Assembly (NCBI RefSeq): GCF_004959935.1
Contig: NZ_SMYN01000016.1
Location: 16,124 to 80,123, forward strand
Origin: Falsirhodobacter xinxiangensis
GTDB lineage: Bacteria; Pseudomonadota; Alphaproteobacteria; Rhodobacterales; Rhodobacteraceae
DNA: 64,000 nucleotides
Reading direction: 5' to 3'
Shown: in pieces, positions 8,206 to 15,715 of the stretch
Position numbering within the stretch: the stretch's first letter is position 1
Layout: each line of letters opens with the position of its first letter
Program-made: the position numbers and the translations under genes
Notes under the pieces: model-generated
What the model saw: the letters and a program-made list of their open reading frames with translations, nothing else
What the model was told of the DNA's origin: nothing
Database searches by the model: none

Positions 8206-9302
8206 CGTCTTTCTTGCCATTGCCGGATCGCGCGATCATAGGCGCGCTCGGTTTCGGTGATCATGCGTTCGGGCGTGAAGCGCCCTTCGAAAACCTCTCG
8301 TGCGGCGCGGCCCATCCGCAGGCGCATCGCATCGTCGCGGCCTATCTTCAGGATGGCCGCAGCCAAGGCCTCCGGATCTTCCGCAGGGACGAGAATGCCG
8401 GAGATGTCGTCCTCCACCACTTCGGGTATGCCCCCGACATTCGTGCCGATGCTGGGTCGTCCCGAAGCTGCAGCCTCGATCAGCGACAAGCTCAACGCCT
8501 CGCGGCGCGAAGGGGCCAGCATGACGTCCAGCCGGTCGAATACGCCTTTGATATCGGCGGTCTCTCCCTGAAAGATCACGTGGTCCATGAGGCCCATTTC
8601 GTTTGTGAGCGCTTTCATCTTCCGCGCCCATTCGGTGTCGGTCGGTCCGATGAAGGTCAACCGCACCGGCAGGACGTGCCGCAGAATATTGATCGCCTTC
8701 AACGCCAGATCATGCCCCTTCACTGGCTCCAGCCTTGCCAGCATACCCAGCATCAGCGGACGAGCCAAGGCGATCGGCCCCGGCGCCGGCGCTGCGGCCA
8801 ATCCGAGGTCGGGGACACCCAGATGAATTGCCGTGACGTTTTCCTGCTCAAAGCCCTTGGTCAGCAGAAAATGCCGGACGGCGTTCGATACGGCAATGAT
8901 CTGATGGTCGTGTTTGAACCGGACCCACGCATTCGTGGAATGGGCGGTTGCGATCATCGCAAGCCGTCCGTCCGCTGCCCAATGCGCATATCGCGCGCCA
9001 CGCTGGGCGTGACCATGCAGGATGTCGGCATTCCACCTTCGTGCAAACCGGCGAAGCCGCCACGCCGAAATCGGATCGAGCATCCCATGCATCGGGATGT
9101 CGATGCCTTCGTGACCTTCGGCCTCCATTGCGCGGCCAAGCCAGCCGTCCTTCGGCCCGGCAAACGCAATCCGATGGCCTGCCGCCGTCAATCCGGCGGA
9201 CAAGGAGAGGACGTGCCGTTCTATGCCGCCAATGCTGTGGCTGTGACAGACCATGACAATGCGTTTCGGATTCGGTCGCGTCCTGTCGGCGAAAGAATCC
9301 AT
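8202..9302 (-). CDS. Glycosyltransferase family 4
   Basis: 366 residues from ATG 9302 (MDSFADRTRPNPKRIVMVCH). A longer reading from 9461 adds 53 residues of low-quality sequence. The N-terminal GT-B half has SHSIGGIERHVLSLSAGL, and the C-terminal half has MLARLEPVKGHDLALKA and the nucleotide-sugar motif SRREALSLSLIEAAASGRPS with the E-x7-E pattern typical of GT4. It transfers a sugar from a nucleotide donor to a cell-surface glycan or lipid acceptor on the cytosolic side. Its stop overlaps the deacetylase start, so the two are co-expressed. The acceptor is unknown. Confidence 0.85.
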   Translation of the reverse strand: MDSFADRTRPNPKRIVMVCHSHSIGGIERHVLSLSAGLTAAGHRIAFAGPKDGWLGRAMEAEGHEGIDIPMHGMLDPISAWRLRRFARRWNADILHGHAQRGARYAHWAADGRLAMIATAHSTNAWVRFKHDHQIIAVSNAVRHFLLTKGFEQENVTAIHLGVPDLGLAAAPAPGPIALARPLMLGMLARLEPVKGHDLALKAINILRHVLPVRLTFIGPTDTEWARKMKALTNEMGLMDHVIFQGETADIKGVFDRLDVMLAPSRREALSLSLIEAAASGRPSIGTNVGGIPEVVEDDISGILVPAEDPEALAAAILKIGRDDAMRLRMGRAAREVFEGRFTPERMITETERAYDRAIRQWQERR

Positions 9303-9699
9303 CGTGACGGCAGTTGCTGACACTTTGTCGTTCCGGCTGTTCGTGCCGGCCCGCCTGCATCGCCGTTGAACACAGGATATTGGCGAGACAAGGCTCTCAC
9401 CCGGTCTCGGTCCATCCTTGGTTTCGCGGATTTGTAAGGAGCCGTGCAATCCTGTAAACATACAGGTCCGCCAACGGCGCCACCTGCGGGTGAAATTGAA
9501 CCCGGATCTGACGATTGCGTCCGAAATTCCTTCCCATATGCAATGGGATTTGGTGTTTCAGACCTTCTCGCCTTATTCGCGATCGGGTTCGGTGTTCAAG
9601 CGGCGCGTCACTCTGGCGGCCATTTCACCCAGAAGGGCAGGGTGCGTCAATATGTCATCGCGCGTCTGCGCGAGGACTGCAACGATCCTCCGCGCAGCG
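9303..9699. other. 397-base gap with a lux-box-like dyad
   Basis: No gene found between the glycosyltransferase start and the efflux transporter stop. The gap contains the perfect dyad CCTGTA-AACA-TACAGG at 9451-9466, about 150 bases upstream of the glycosyltransferase start. It is a candidate operator for that leftward pair. Confidence 0.4.
9451..9466. promoter_or_regulatory. Inverted repeat CCTGTA-N4-TACAGG
   Basis: Perfect 6-bp arms with a 4-base spacer. The arms match those of LuxR-type boxes (CCTGTA/TACAGG), but the classical box has a 6-base spacer, so another regulator is equally likely. It sits upstream of the deacetylase/glycosyltransferase pair. Confidence 0.35.
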
Positions 9700-11238
9700 T
9701 CAATGGGCGTCGGCGGGCGGTGCGGATTTCGGTTTCTTCATCAGCAGCGCGGTCAGGGCAAGGCCTCCGAACAGGCAGGAAATCAGCACGAACACGTCGA
9801 TGAAGGACATGACCGCCGCCTGACCGCGCAATCGCAGGGCCATCTGTGCCAGCGCGGCGGTCGGGCCGTCCAGCCCTGCCGCCGAAAGGTTCTGCGCCAT
9901 CAGGTCCAGTTGGCGGAGCGCCTCGTCCCGCGTCCAGCTGACCCTTTCGGCAAGGCGGGCATAGTGCAGGTCCTGCCGGTCGGACAGAACGGTGTTGATG
10001 ATCGCCAGCCCCATCGCCCCGCCAAGGTTCCGCATCAGGTTGTAGAGGCCCGACGCCCCCTTCATCTTGGCGGGCGGCAAGGTGCCAAGGGCAAGGTTGT
10101 TGATCGGCACCATGCACAGCATCAGGGACATGCCCCGCAGGATCTGCGGCACCAGCAGTTCGGAAAAATCCCAATCGGCGGTCAGCCCGGTCAGCATCCA
10201 TGTCGAGGTGGCAAAGCCCATGAAACCGATCAGCAGCATCACCCGCAGATCCATCCGTCCCGACAGAAAACCCGCGAGCGGGGCGGTGCAGAACATCGCA
10301 AGGCCCGACACGAACACCGTCTCGCCGATCATCAGGCTGTCATAGCCCCGGATCTGCGCCAGATAGAGCGGATAAAGGTATGTCAGCCCGTAAAGCCCGA
10401 TGCCCATGACGAAGCTGAACACCGACCCGATAGAGAAGTTGGCGTTCAGGAACGCGGTCAGATCCACGATCGGCTCGTCCCGGGTCAGGGCGCGCCAGAA
10501 GGTGACGATGCCGCCCGCGACCATCACGGCACACATCCACGCAACGAGCTGATCCTGAAACCAGTCGTTCGACGGGCCTTCCTCGAACACGAATTCCATG
10601 CCGCCAAGAAACGCCGCAAGCGCCAGAAGCCCCCACCAGTCGAAACGGCGGAACAGTTTCCAGTCGGGCTTGTCGAAGTCGATCAGCATCCATGCGCCGA
10701 TGGCGACGCCGATGCCGGGGATGACGTTCACCAAAAACAGCCAGTGCCACGAGAAGGCGTGGCTGAGATACCCGCCCACCGTGGGGCCGACCGTGGGGGC
10801 CAGCGTCGCGACAAGCCCGATCATGGGCGAGACGACCGCCCGTTTCGACGGCGGAAAGATCGTGAAAGCGGCGGCGAAGACCGAAGGGATCATCCCACCG
10901 CCAAGGAACCCTTGCAGCGCCCGCCACAGGATCATCTGTTCGATATTGGTGGCGGTGGCGCACAGAAGGCTGGCGGCCGTGAACCCGGCGGCGGAGGCGG
11001 CGAACAGGAACCGCGTGGACATGACCCGCGCAAGGAAGCCCGACAGCGGGATCATGATGACCTCGGCGATCAGATAGGAAGTCTGGACCCAGCTGATCTC
11101 GTCCGGGCTGGCACCGAGGCCCGCCTGAATGTCGGGCAGCGATGCCGATACGATCTGGATGTCGAGGATGGCCATGAACATCCCGAACACCATGATCAGG
11201 AAGGCGAAGACGCGGCGGGGCGTCAGCTCGGCTTCCAT
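9700..11238 (-). CDS. DHA2-family drug:H+ antiporter (EmrB-like)
   Basis: 512 residues and 14 predicted membrane segments, as expected for EmrB/QacA. Start ATG 11236-11238 (MEAELTPRRVFAFLIMVFGM) lies 4 bases after the upstream adaptor gene. Landmarks are DIQIVSASLPDIQAGL in TM1, WVQTSYLIAEVIMIPLSGFL, the antiporter motif C region LVATLAPTVGPTVGGYLSHA, and RFLFAASAAGF. Together with the adjacent membrane-fusion protein it would form an inner-membrane pump exporting hydrophobic compounds. Expression is probably controlled by the divergent TetR gene through operators at 12.28-12.36 kb. Confidence 0.9.
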   Translation of the reverse strand: MEAELTPRRVFAFLIMVFGMFMAILDIQIVSASLPDIQAGLGASPDEISWVQTSYLIAEVIMIPLSGFLARVMSTRFLFAASAAGFTAASLLCATATNIEQMILWRALQGFLGGGMIPSVFAAAFTIFPPSKRAVVSPMIGLVATLAPTVGPTVGGYLSHAFSWHWLFLVNVIPGIGVAIGAWMLIDFDKPDWKLFRRFDWWGLLALAAFLGGMEFVFEEGPSNDWFQDQLVAWMCAVMVAGGIVTFWRALTRDEPIVDLTAFLNANFSIGSVFSFVMGIGLYGLTYLYPLYLAQIRGYDSLMIGETVFVSGLAMFCTAPLAGFLSGRMDLRVMLLIGFMGFATSTWMLTGLTADWDFSELLVPQILRGMSLMLCMVPINNLALGTLPPAKMKGASGLYNLMRNLGGAMGLAIINTVLSDRQDLHYARLAERVSWTRDEALRQLDLMAQNLSAAGLDGPTAALAQMALRLRGQAAVMSFIDVFVLISCLFGGLALTALLMKKPKSAPPADAH

Positions 11239-11242
11239 GGCG

Positions 11243-12265
11243 TCAGCCCCGGCTGTCGACGGAGACGATGGCGGACAGGCCCGCGCGCAGATGGCCCGTC
11301 TGCGCAACCTCGGGCGGGATGGCGATGCGGACGGGCACGCGCTGGACGATCTTGGTGAAGTTGCCGGTCGCGTTTTCGGCGGGCAGCAGCGAAAAGACGG
11401 CCCCGGTAGCAGGTGCGGCAGAGGCGACGGTGCCTTCGAATTCGCGGTCCGGGATGGCGTCGAACGTGATGTGGACACGCGCGCCGGGGGCGATCTCCGG
11501 CATCTGCGTTTCCTTGAAGTTCGCCTCGATATAAAGCCCGGCATCGGGCACCAGCGCGGCAAGACGGCCGCCGGGGCTGACCAGATCGCCCGGCTCCAGC
11601 GTCATGTTGGCGACGATGCCATCGGCAGGGGCGCGCAGGACAGTCAGGTCCAGATCGCGCTGCGCCTGTTTCACCGCCAGTTCCAATTCGTGGCGCGAAC
11701 CTTCGGTTTCCGCGCGCTGGGCATGCAGCACGCCAAGCTGCGCCTCGGCACTGGCGACGGCGGCGCGGGCCTTGGCGACATTGGCGGTCGCGGTGTCGAG
11801 GCTTTCGGTCGCGGTATCCAGCTGGCTTTGCGCCGCGACCCGGCTGGCGGCAAGGCTGCGGACACGGTCGGCGTTCGACCGGGCGGCGCGCAGGGTCGCT
11901 TCGGCGGCGTCGCGATCGGCTTCGGCGCTGGCGATGGCGGCCTGTCCGGCGGCGATCTGCGCGTCGATCCGGGCCAGCGTCTGACCCGCGGTGTCGAACC
12001 GGCTTTGCGCCGTGTCCAGCGCGATGCGGTAATCACCGTCGTCCAGCCGCACTAGCAGATCGCCCGCTTTCACATGGTCGTTCGTGCGGGCCGGAACCTC
12101 GGCGGCATAGCCCTGCACGCGGCTGCTGATCATGGTGATGTCGGCTTGCACATAGGCGTCGTCGGTCTTCACCATGAAACGGCCGATGCGCCAATACTGC
12201 GTCCCTTCGTATGCGGCGGCGCCGAGGATGACGATGGCGAGGGCGGCGAGGACGATCTTTTTCAC
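11243..12265 (-). CDS. HlyD/EmrA-family membrane-fusion protein
   Basis: 340 residues from GTG 12265, chosen because AAAGGA lies just upstream and the protein then begins with the N-terminal anchor (VKKIVLAALAIVILGAAAYE). A longer ATG start at 12334 would run through the operator. Order: TM anchor (2-20), first beta-barrel/lipoyl part (VKTDDAYVQADITMISSRVQ, AGDLLVRLDDGDY), a long alpha-helical coiled coil (residues about 80-180, rich in Ala, Glu and Arg), then the second lipoyl and beta-barrel half ending in RAGLSAIVSVDSRG. It links the EmrB-type pump to the outer membrane. No outer-membrane factor gene is nearby. Confidence 0.9.
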   Translation of the reverse strand: MKKIVLAALAIVILGAAAYEGTQYWRIGRFMVKTDDAYVQADITMISSRVQGYAAEVPARTNDHVKAGDLLVRLDDGDYRIALDTAQSRFDTAGQTLARIDAQIAAGQAAIASAEADRDAAEATLRAARSNADRVRSLAASRVAAQSQLDTATESLDTATANVAKARAAVASAEAQLGVLHAQRAETEGSRHELELAVKQAQRDLDLTVLRAPADGIVANMTLEPGDLVSPGGRLAALVPDAGLYIEANFKETQMPEIAPGARVHITFDAIPDREFEGTVASAAPATGAVFSLLPAENATGNFTKIVQRVPVRIAIPPEVAQTGHLRAGLSAIVSVDSRG

Positions 12266-12283
12266 GGCGGGAATCCTTTGGAT

Positions 12284-12299
12284 CGAACCGATCGGTTCG
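12284..12299. promoter_or_regulatory. TetR operator 1 (perfect palindrome)
   Basis: CGAACCGATCGGTTCG is a perfect 16-bp palindrome directly upstream of the EmrA-like start, in the divergent promoter region shared with the TetR gene. The length and symmetry are typical of a TetR-family dimer site. Confidence 0.75.
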
Positions 12300-12340
12300 G
12301 TGCGACAAATAGTCCCTTGCCCGGCGAAGAACAAGACTTC

Positions 12341-12360
12341 ATCGAACCCATCGGTTCGAT
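12341..12360. promoter_or_regulatory. TetR operator 2 (near-palindrome)
   Basis: ATCGAACC-CATC-GGTTCGAT has perfect 8-bp arms and one mismatched central pair. It ends 12 bases before the TetR start and repeats the arms of operator 1, with centres 59 bases apart. This arrangement fits autoregulation plus repression of the efflux genes. Confidence 0.75.
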
Positions 12361-12372
12361 TATCTGGGTGGT

Positions 12373-13017
12373 ATGGAAAAGAAACGGCACAAGGCTGGGC
12401 AGGACCCGGCGAAACGCGACCAGATACTAGACGGTGCGATGCGCGTCTTCATGGAGCGTGGGTTCGACGCCGCCAGCATGAACGACATCTGCCGCGCGGC
12501 GGGCGTGTCGAAAGGCACGGTCTATGTCTATTTTGCGGGCAAGGAGGATCTGTTCGAAGCGCTGATCGAGCAGGAACGCGACCGTCTGTTCCTTGGAATC
12601 GAAGCGATCCTGGAGGCCGAAGGCCCGACTGCGGAGAAGCTGGCGCGGTATGGACGGCGGATTGCCGAGATCATCTGCTCCGATCAGGTGATCCGCGCGC
12701 AGCGCATCATCATCGCGACGACCGAACGGATGCCCGAGCTTGGCGCGCGGTTCTATGACAGCGGGGCCGAGCGGGCGCATGGCGCGGTCCGGAGGTTTCT
12801 GGAGCGCGAGGTGACGGCAGGGCGGATGCGGGTGCCGGATGTGGCGCTGGCCGCGCATCAGTTCGCCGAGCTTTGCACCGCAGGGCTGTGGCGCAAGCGG
12901 CTGTTCGGCAAGGCGCGGACGGTGCCGCGCCCTGCCGAGATCGACGCCTGCGTGGATGGCGCGGTGGCGATGTTTCTGAACAGTTATGGGTTCAGCGCCG
13001 CGAAGGCCGCGTCGTAA
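12373..13017 (+). CDS. TetR-family repressor of the EmrAB-like pump
   Basis: 214 residues with the TetR HTH at about residues 15-60 (AMRVFMERGFDAASMNDICR, GVSKGTVYVYFAGKEDLF) and a C-terminal ligand domain of the AefR-like type. It is divergent from the efflux operon with two matching palindromes between them, so it most likely represses both units and is released by a pump substrate. The 3' end overlaps the convergent SDR gene by 34 bases. The ligand is unknown. Confidence 0.9.
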   Translation: MEKKRHKAGQDPAKRDQILDGAMRVFMERGFDAASMNDICRAAGVSKGTVYVYFAGKEDLFEALIEQERDRLFLGIEAILEAEGPTAEKLARYGRRIAEIICSDQVIRAQRIIIATTERMPELGARFYDSGAERAHGAVRRFLEREVTAGRMRVPDVALAAHQFAELCTAGLWRKRLFGKARTVPRPAEIDACVDGAVAMFLNSYGFSAAKAAS

Positions 13018-13718
13018 CGCCCCTCCGCCTCGGCCTGCGACAGGAAGCCAAGCCGCTCGACCCCGACCAGCGGCGGGATGGGGTCTTGCGACAGGATCTG
13101 TATCACCTCGTCGATGAATTCTGCCAGCGGCATTGCATTCGGATCGGTTGCGTGGCCCGGCATCAGATCGGTCTGGACGGCGGGGGGCGCGATCTCCAGC
13201 ACCTCGACCGAGGTGTCGCGAAGCTGGTGCCGCAGAGATTGGGACCACGAATGGATCGCCGCCTTGGTCGCGGAATAGGTCGGCGTCCGGGTCAGCGGCA
13301 CGAAGGCCAGACCCGAGGATACGGTCAGAAGCGTCGCGGCGGGCTGTGCCAGCAGATGCGGCATCAGCGCGGCGGTCAGGCGGATCGGGCCCAGCAGGTT
13401 CGTTGCGACCGTATCTTCGGCGGTTTGCAGGAAGTCGGCGGCGACATCCTCTGCCAGCATGATGCCGGCATTGTGCAGCACGACGTTCAACGCGGGATGT
13501 TCTGTCGTGATCCGCGCGGCAAAGTCCCGGATCGCGGCGGCATCGGTCATGTCCAGCGCGTGGGCAATCATCCCCTGCGCCGCCATCTGGTCCAGAAGCG
13601 GCTGGCGGCGGCCCGTCACGATGACTGTATTGCCATCCGCGTGAAAGCGTTCCGCCAGCGCCCGCCCGATGCCCGAGGTGCCGCCCGTCAGCAGGATCGT
13701 GTTTCCAGAGGTCTTCAT
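12984..13718 (-). CDS. Short-chain dehydrogenase/reductase (DltE-like)
   Basis: 244 residues from ATG 13718 with AAGGAA upstream. Classical SDR features: nucleotide site TGGTSGIGRAL (about 10-20), NAG segment (HNAGIML), catalytic Ser in LLTVSSGLAFVP, and Tyr/Lys in TYSATKAAIHSWSQSLRHQL. It resembles DltE/YciK-type oxidoreductases of unknown substrate. It is divergent from an HxlR regulator 100 bases away, which probably controls it, as is common for HxlR/SDR pairs that respond to redox or quinone stress. NADP preference is not certain, since the region after the first beta strand has GRRQ. Confidence 0.85.
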   Translation of the reverse strand: MKTSGNTILLTGGTSGIGRALAERFHADGNTVIVTGRRQPLLDQMAAQGMIAHALDMTDAAAIRDFAARITTEHPALNVVLHNAGIMLAEDVAADFLQTAEDTVATNLLGPIRLTAALMPHLLAQPAATLLTVSSGLAFVPLTRTPTYSATKAAIHSWSQSLRHQLRDTSVEVLEIAPPAVQTDLMPGHATDPNAMPLAEFIDEVIQILSQDPIPPLVGVERLGFLSQAEAEGRYDAAFAALNP

Positions 13719-13818
13719 GGGCTGTTCCTTTTCCGTTGGGTCTCGCACATATTGACGATGTGCTTTCTTCGGGAAAGAAGGCACCAGAAAGATTTATACG
13801 CACCGTTTGGAGAGTGTC

Positions 13819-14202
13819 ATGGACTCACCCCTGTTGTCGGAGATCGATCCGCGAGTGAACCGTCTGGTCAGCGAACTGATCGGGCGGGTGGCCGACAAAT
13901 GGACGATGCTCATCCTTGAGACGTTGACCGAACAGGGCGAGATGCGCTTTTCCGCCATCGGTCGCGCGGTCGAGGGGATCAGCCAGAAGATGCTGACCCA
14001 GACCCTGCGCCAGATGGAACGCGACGGCTTGATGGTGCGGACGGTGCATCCCGTCATTCCGCCTCGCGTGGATTATCGGCTGACCGATCTGGGCGGGACG
14101 CTGGCCGAGGCGTTCTGTGGCGTCTGGCTTTGGGCCGAAACCAATCTTGAGCGGATCGAAGCGGCGCGAGAGGCATTCGACGGTCAGACAAGCCGGGCAT
14201 AG
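13819..14202 (+). CDS. HxlR-family transcriptional regulator
   Basis: 127 residues from ATG 13819, with GGAGAG ahead of it; TTG 13807 is a less likely start. A winged HTH of the HxlR type is present (VADKWTMLILETLTEQGEMR, FSAIGRAVEGISQKMLTQTL, VIPPRVDYRLTDLG). The conserved N-terminal Cys seen in many redox- or aldehyde-sensing HxlR proteins is absent before the HTH. It is divergent from the SDR gene, its likely target. It overlaps the convergent FkbM gene by 19 bases. Confidence 0.85.
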   Translation: MDSPLLSEIDPRVNRLVSELIGRVADKWTMLILETLTEQGEMRFSAIGRAVEGISQKMLTQTLRQMERDGLMVRTVHPVIPPRVDYRLTDLGGTLAEAFCGVWLWAETNLERIEAAREAFDGQTSRA

Positions 14203-14894
14203 ATGTCGCCCTGTCGCCGAAGCCCGGACAAAAGGCTCGGCGCGTCCATCCAGGGGCCGGCTAAACCATGCCCTTCGCCTTGGACGAAGTTGAAGCAATA
14301 GTCGCCGTTGCGCATCAGCTCGGCCAGCGCGGCGCGGGCCCGGTCCGGCGTCTCGGGCAGGTATTCCAGCGAAAGCGTGGGGATCGGGTGGCTCAGCCCG
14401 GCAAGAATGTCGACCTCGGCCCCCTCGACGTCGATCTTGCAAAAGGCGGGGATGCCGTGTTCGGCGATCAATCTGTCCAGAGTGGTCACATCTACCTCGA
14501 TCCGCTGATCCCACCGGACATGGCGAAAGCCGTCGGTCTGCGCCACATCGTCGATCCAGCCGGCGCTTACGCTCGACACCGTCGGATGGCGGCGCGAGAT
14601 ATGCAGGGTCGTGCGCCCTTCGGCCCGCCCCGCCGCCTTTTCCACCAACGCCACCTGCGGCAGGAGTCGCGCAATGACGGCGGCGCAATGGGGCTGCGGC
14701 TCCAGCGCGACCACCCGCGCGCCCAGCCGCGACAAAAGGCGGCTGCGGCTGCCGACATGGGCACCGATGTCGAAGGCAAGATCGCCGGGCCGCACGAATT
14801 GCGACAGGAACCGCCGCTGCGCCGCCGCCCGGAACGGGTTGCCGTGATAGATGGCCAGCGACCGCAGAAGCCCAAGCCCGGTTGCAATGCCCAT
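14184..14894 (-). CDS. FkbM-family methyltransferase
   Basis: 236 residues from ATG 14894, chosen because AAGGAG lies six bases upstream; an earlier ATG at 14909 overlaps that site. The SAM-binding motif I reads AFDIGAHVGSRSRLLSRLG, followed by VVALEPQPHCAAVI, and FCKIDVEGAEVDILAGL is the FkbM core (KIDVEG). The family O-methylates sugars or other hydroxyl groups in secondary metabolism and surface glycans. It stands alone between two regulators, so its substrate cannot be inferred. Confidence 0.8.
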   Translation of the reverse strand: MGIATGLGLLRSLAIYHGNPFRAAAQRRFLSQFVRPGDLAFDIGAHVGSRSRLLSRLGARVVALEPQPHCAAVIARLLPQVALVEKAAGRAEGRTTLHISRRHPTVSSVSAGWIDDVAQTDGFRHVRWDQRIEVDVTTLDRLIAEHGIPAFCKIDVEGAEVDILAGLSHPIPTLSLEYLPETPDRARAALAELMRNGDYCFNFVQGEGHGLAGPWMDAPSLLSGLRRQGDIYARLV

Positions 14895-14953
14895 TCCCGC
14901 TCCTTGCATCAGGGATGCAGGACAATCTGATGCGGCATGGCTGCGGGGCCAGC

Positions 14954-15715
14954 CTAGCTAATGCGGAAGTGCAGCCGCGACTGGTCTGAACGAAAATAGG
15001 CCATGTATCGTTCGATCGGCTGGTCCGCCGCATCCCGCGACAGGGATTCGATCCCAAGGATCGGGGTTCCCTCCGGCACGCGCAGCAAGGCCGCGATCTC
15101 GCCCTTGGCCGAGGTCGCTTCGATCCAGCGTTCGGATTCGCGGATCTGAAGGTTGAAATGCTGGCCGAGCGTTTCGTAAAGCGATTTGTTGTGCATGTGA
15201 AGCTCTTCGAACCCCGGCACGTCGGTGGCGCGAAGCTGGGTGTGGACGACCATGCGCGGCAATCCGTTCACCAGAAGCAGCCGGTCGAATTCCACCACCC
15301 GATCCTCGGGGGCAAGGCGCAGCAGTTCCGCCTCGCGTTCCGACGGGGCGCGCAGGCGCTGCGACAGAACGATGCGCATCACCGCATCGTCGCGGCCCAG
15401 AAAGTCCCGGCTGAACGAAATGTTGCTGCCGACGAAATCCTGCGTCTCGCGCAGGTCGGCGACGAACGATCCCTTGCCTTGGGCCTTGTAGACGCGCCCG
15501 TCCATCACAAGCTGGTTCAGCGCCTCGCGCACCACGGTGCGGGACACGCCGAAGGTGGTGCAAAGCTCCGCCTCTGACGGCAGGCGGCTGTGCGGGGCCA
15601 TCCCGCCATCCGCGATGCGCCGGATCAGCGCGTCGCGCAGTTGCGACCAGAGGGGCGGTCCTTCGCGGACGAGGGTCTGTTCCCCCTGATCCTCATCCTG
15701 CGCGTCGGTCTTCAT
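14954..15715 (-). CDS. GntR/HutC-family regulator of the polyol locus
   Basis: 253 residues. N-terminal GntR winged HTH at about 20-90 (SRLPSEAELCTTFGVSRTVV, REALNQLVMDGRVYKAQGKG) and a UTRA effector domain (VVEFDRLLLVNGLPRMVVHT to the C-terminus) as in HutC-type regulators. The first codons overlap the end of the GlpD/EryB-like gene by 23 bases, so both come from one leftward transcript. Dyads at 17.43-17.45 kb in the divergent promoter are candidate sites. Control of a polyol regulon by a GntR instead of the usual DeoR-type GlpR is a mild oddity. Confidence 0.88.
   Translation of the reverse strand: MKTDAQDEDQGEQTLVREGPPLWSQLRDALIRRIADGGMAPHSRLPSEAELCTTFGVSRTVVREALNQLVMDGRVYKAQGKGSFVADLRETQDFVGSNISFSRDFLGRDDAVMRIVLSQRLRAPSEREAELLRLAPEDRVVEFDRLLLVNGLPRMVVHTQLRATDVPGFEELHMHNKSLYETLGQHFNLQIRESERWIEATSAKGEIAALLRVPEGTPILGIESLSRDAADQPIERYMAYFRSDQSRLHFRIS

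Noticed and set aside
9560..9700. A 43-codon leftward frame (DAARRIVAVLAQTRDDILTH...)
   Set aside because: Reasonable composition, but no start codon, no ribosome-binding site and no recognised family.
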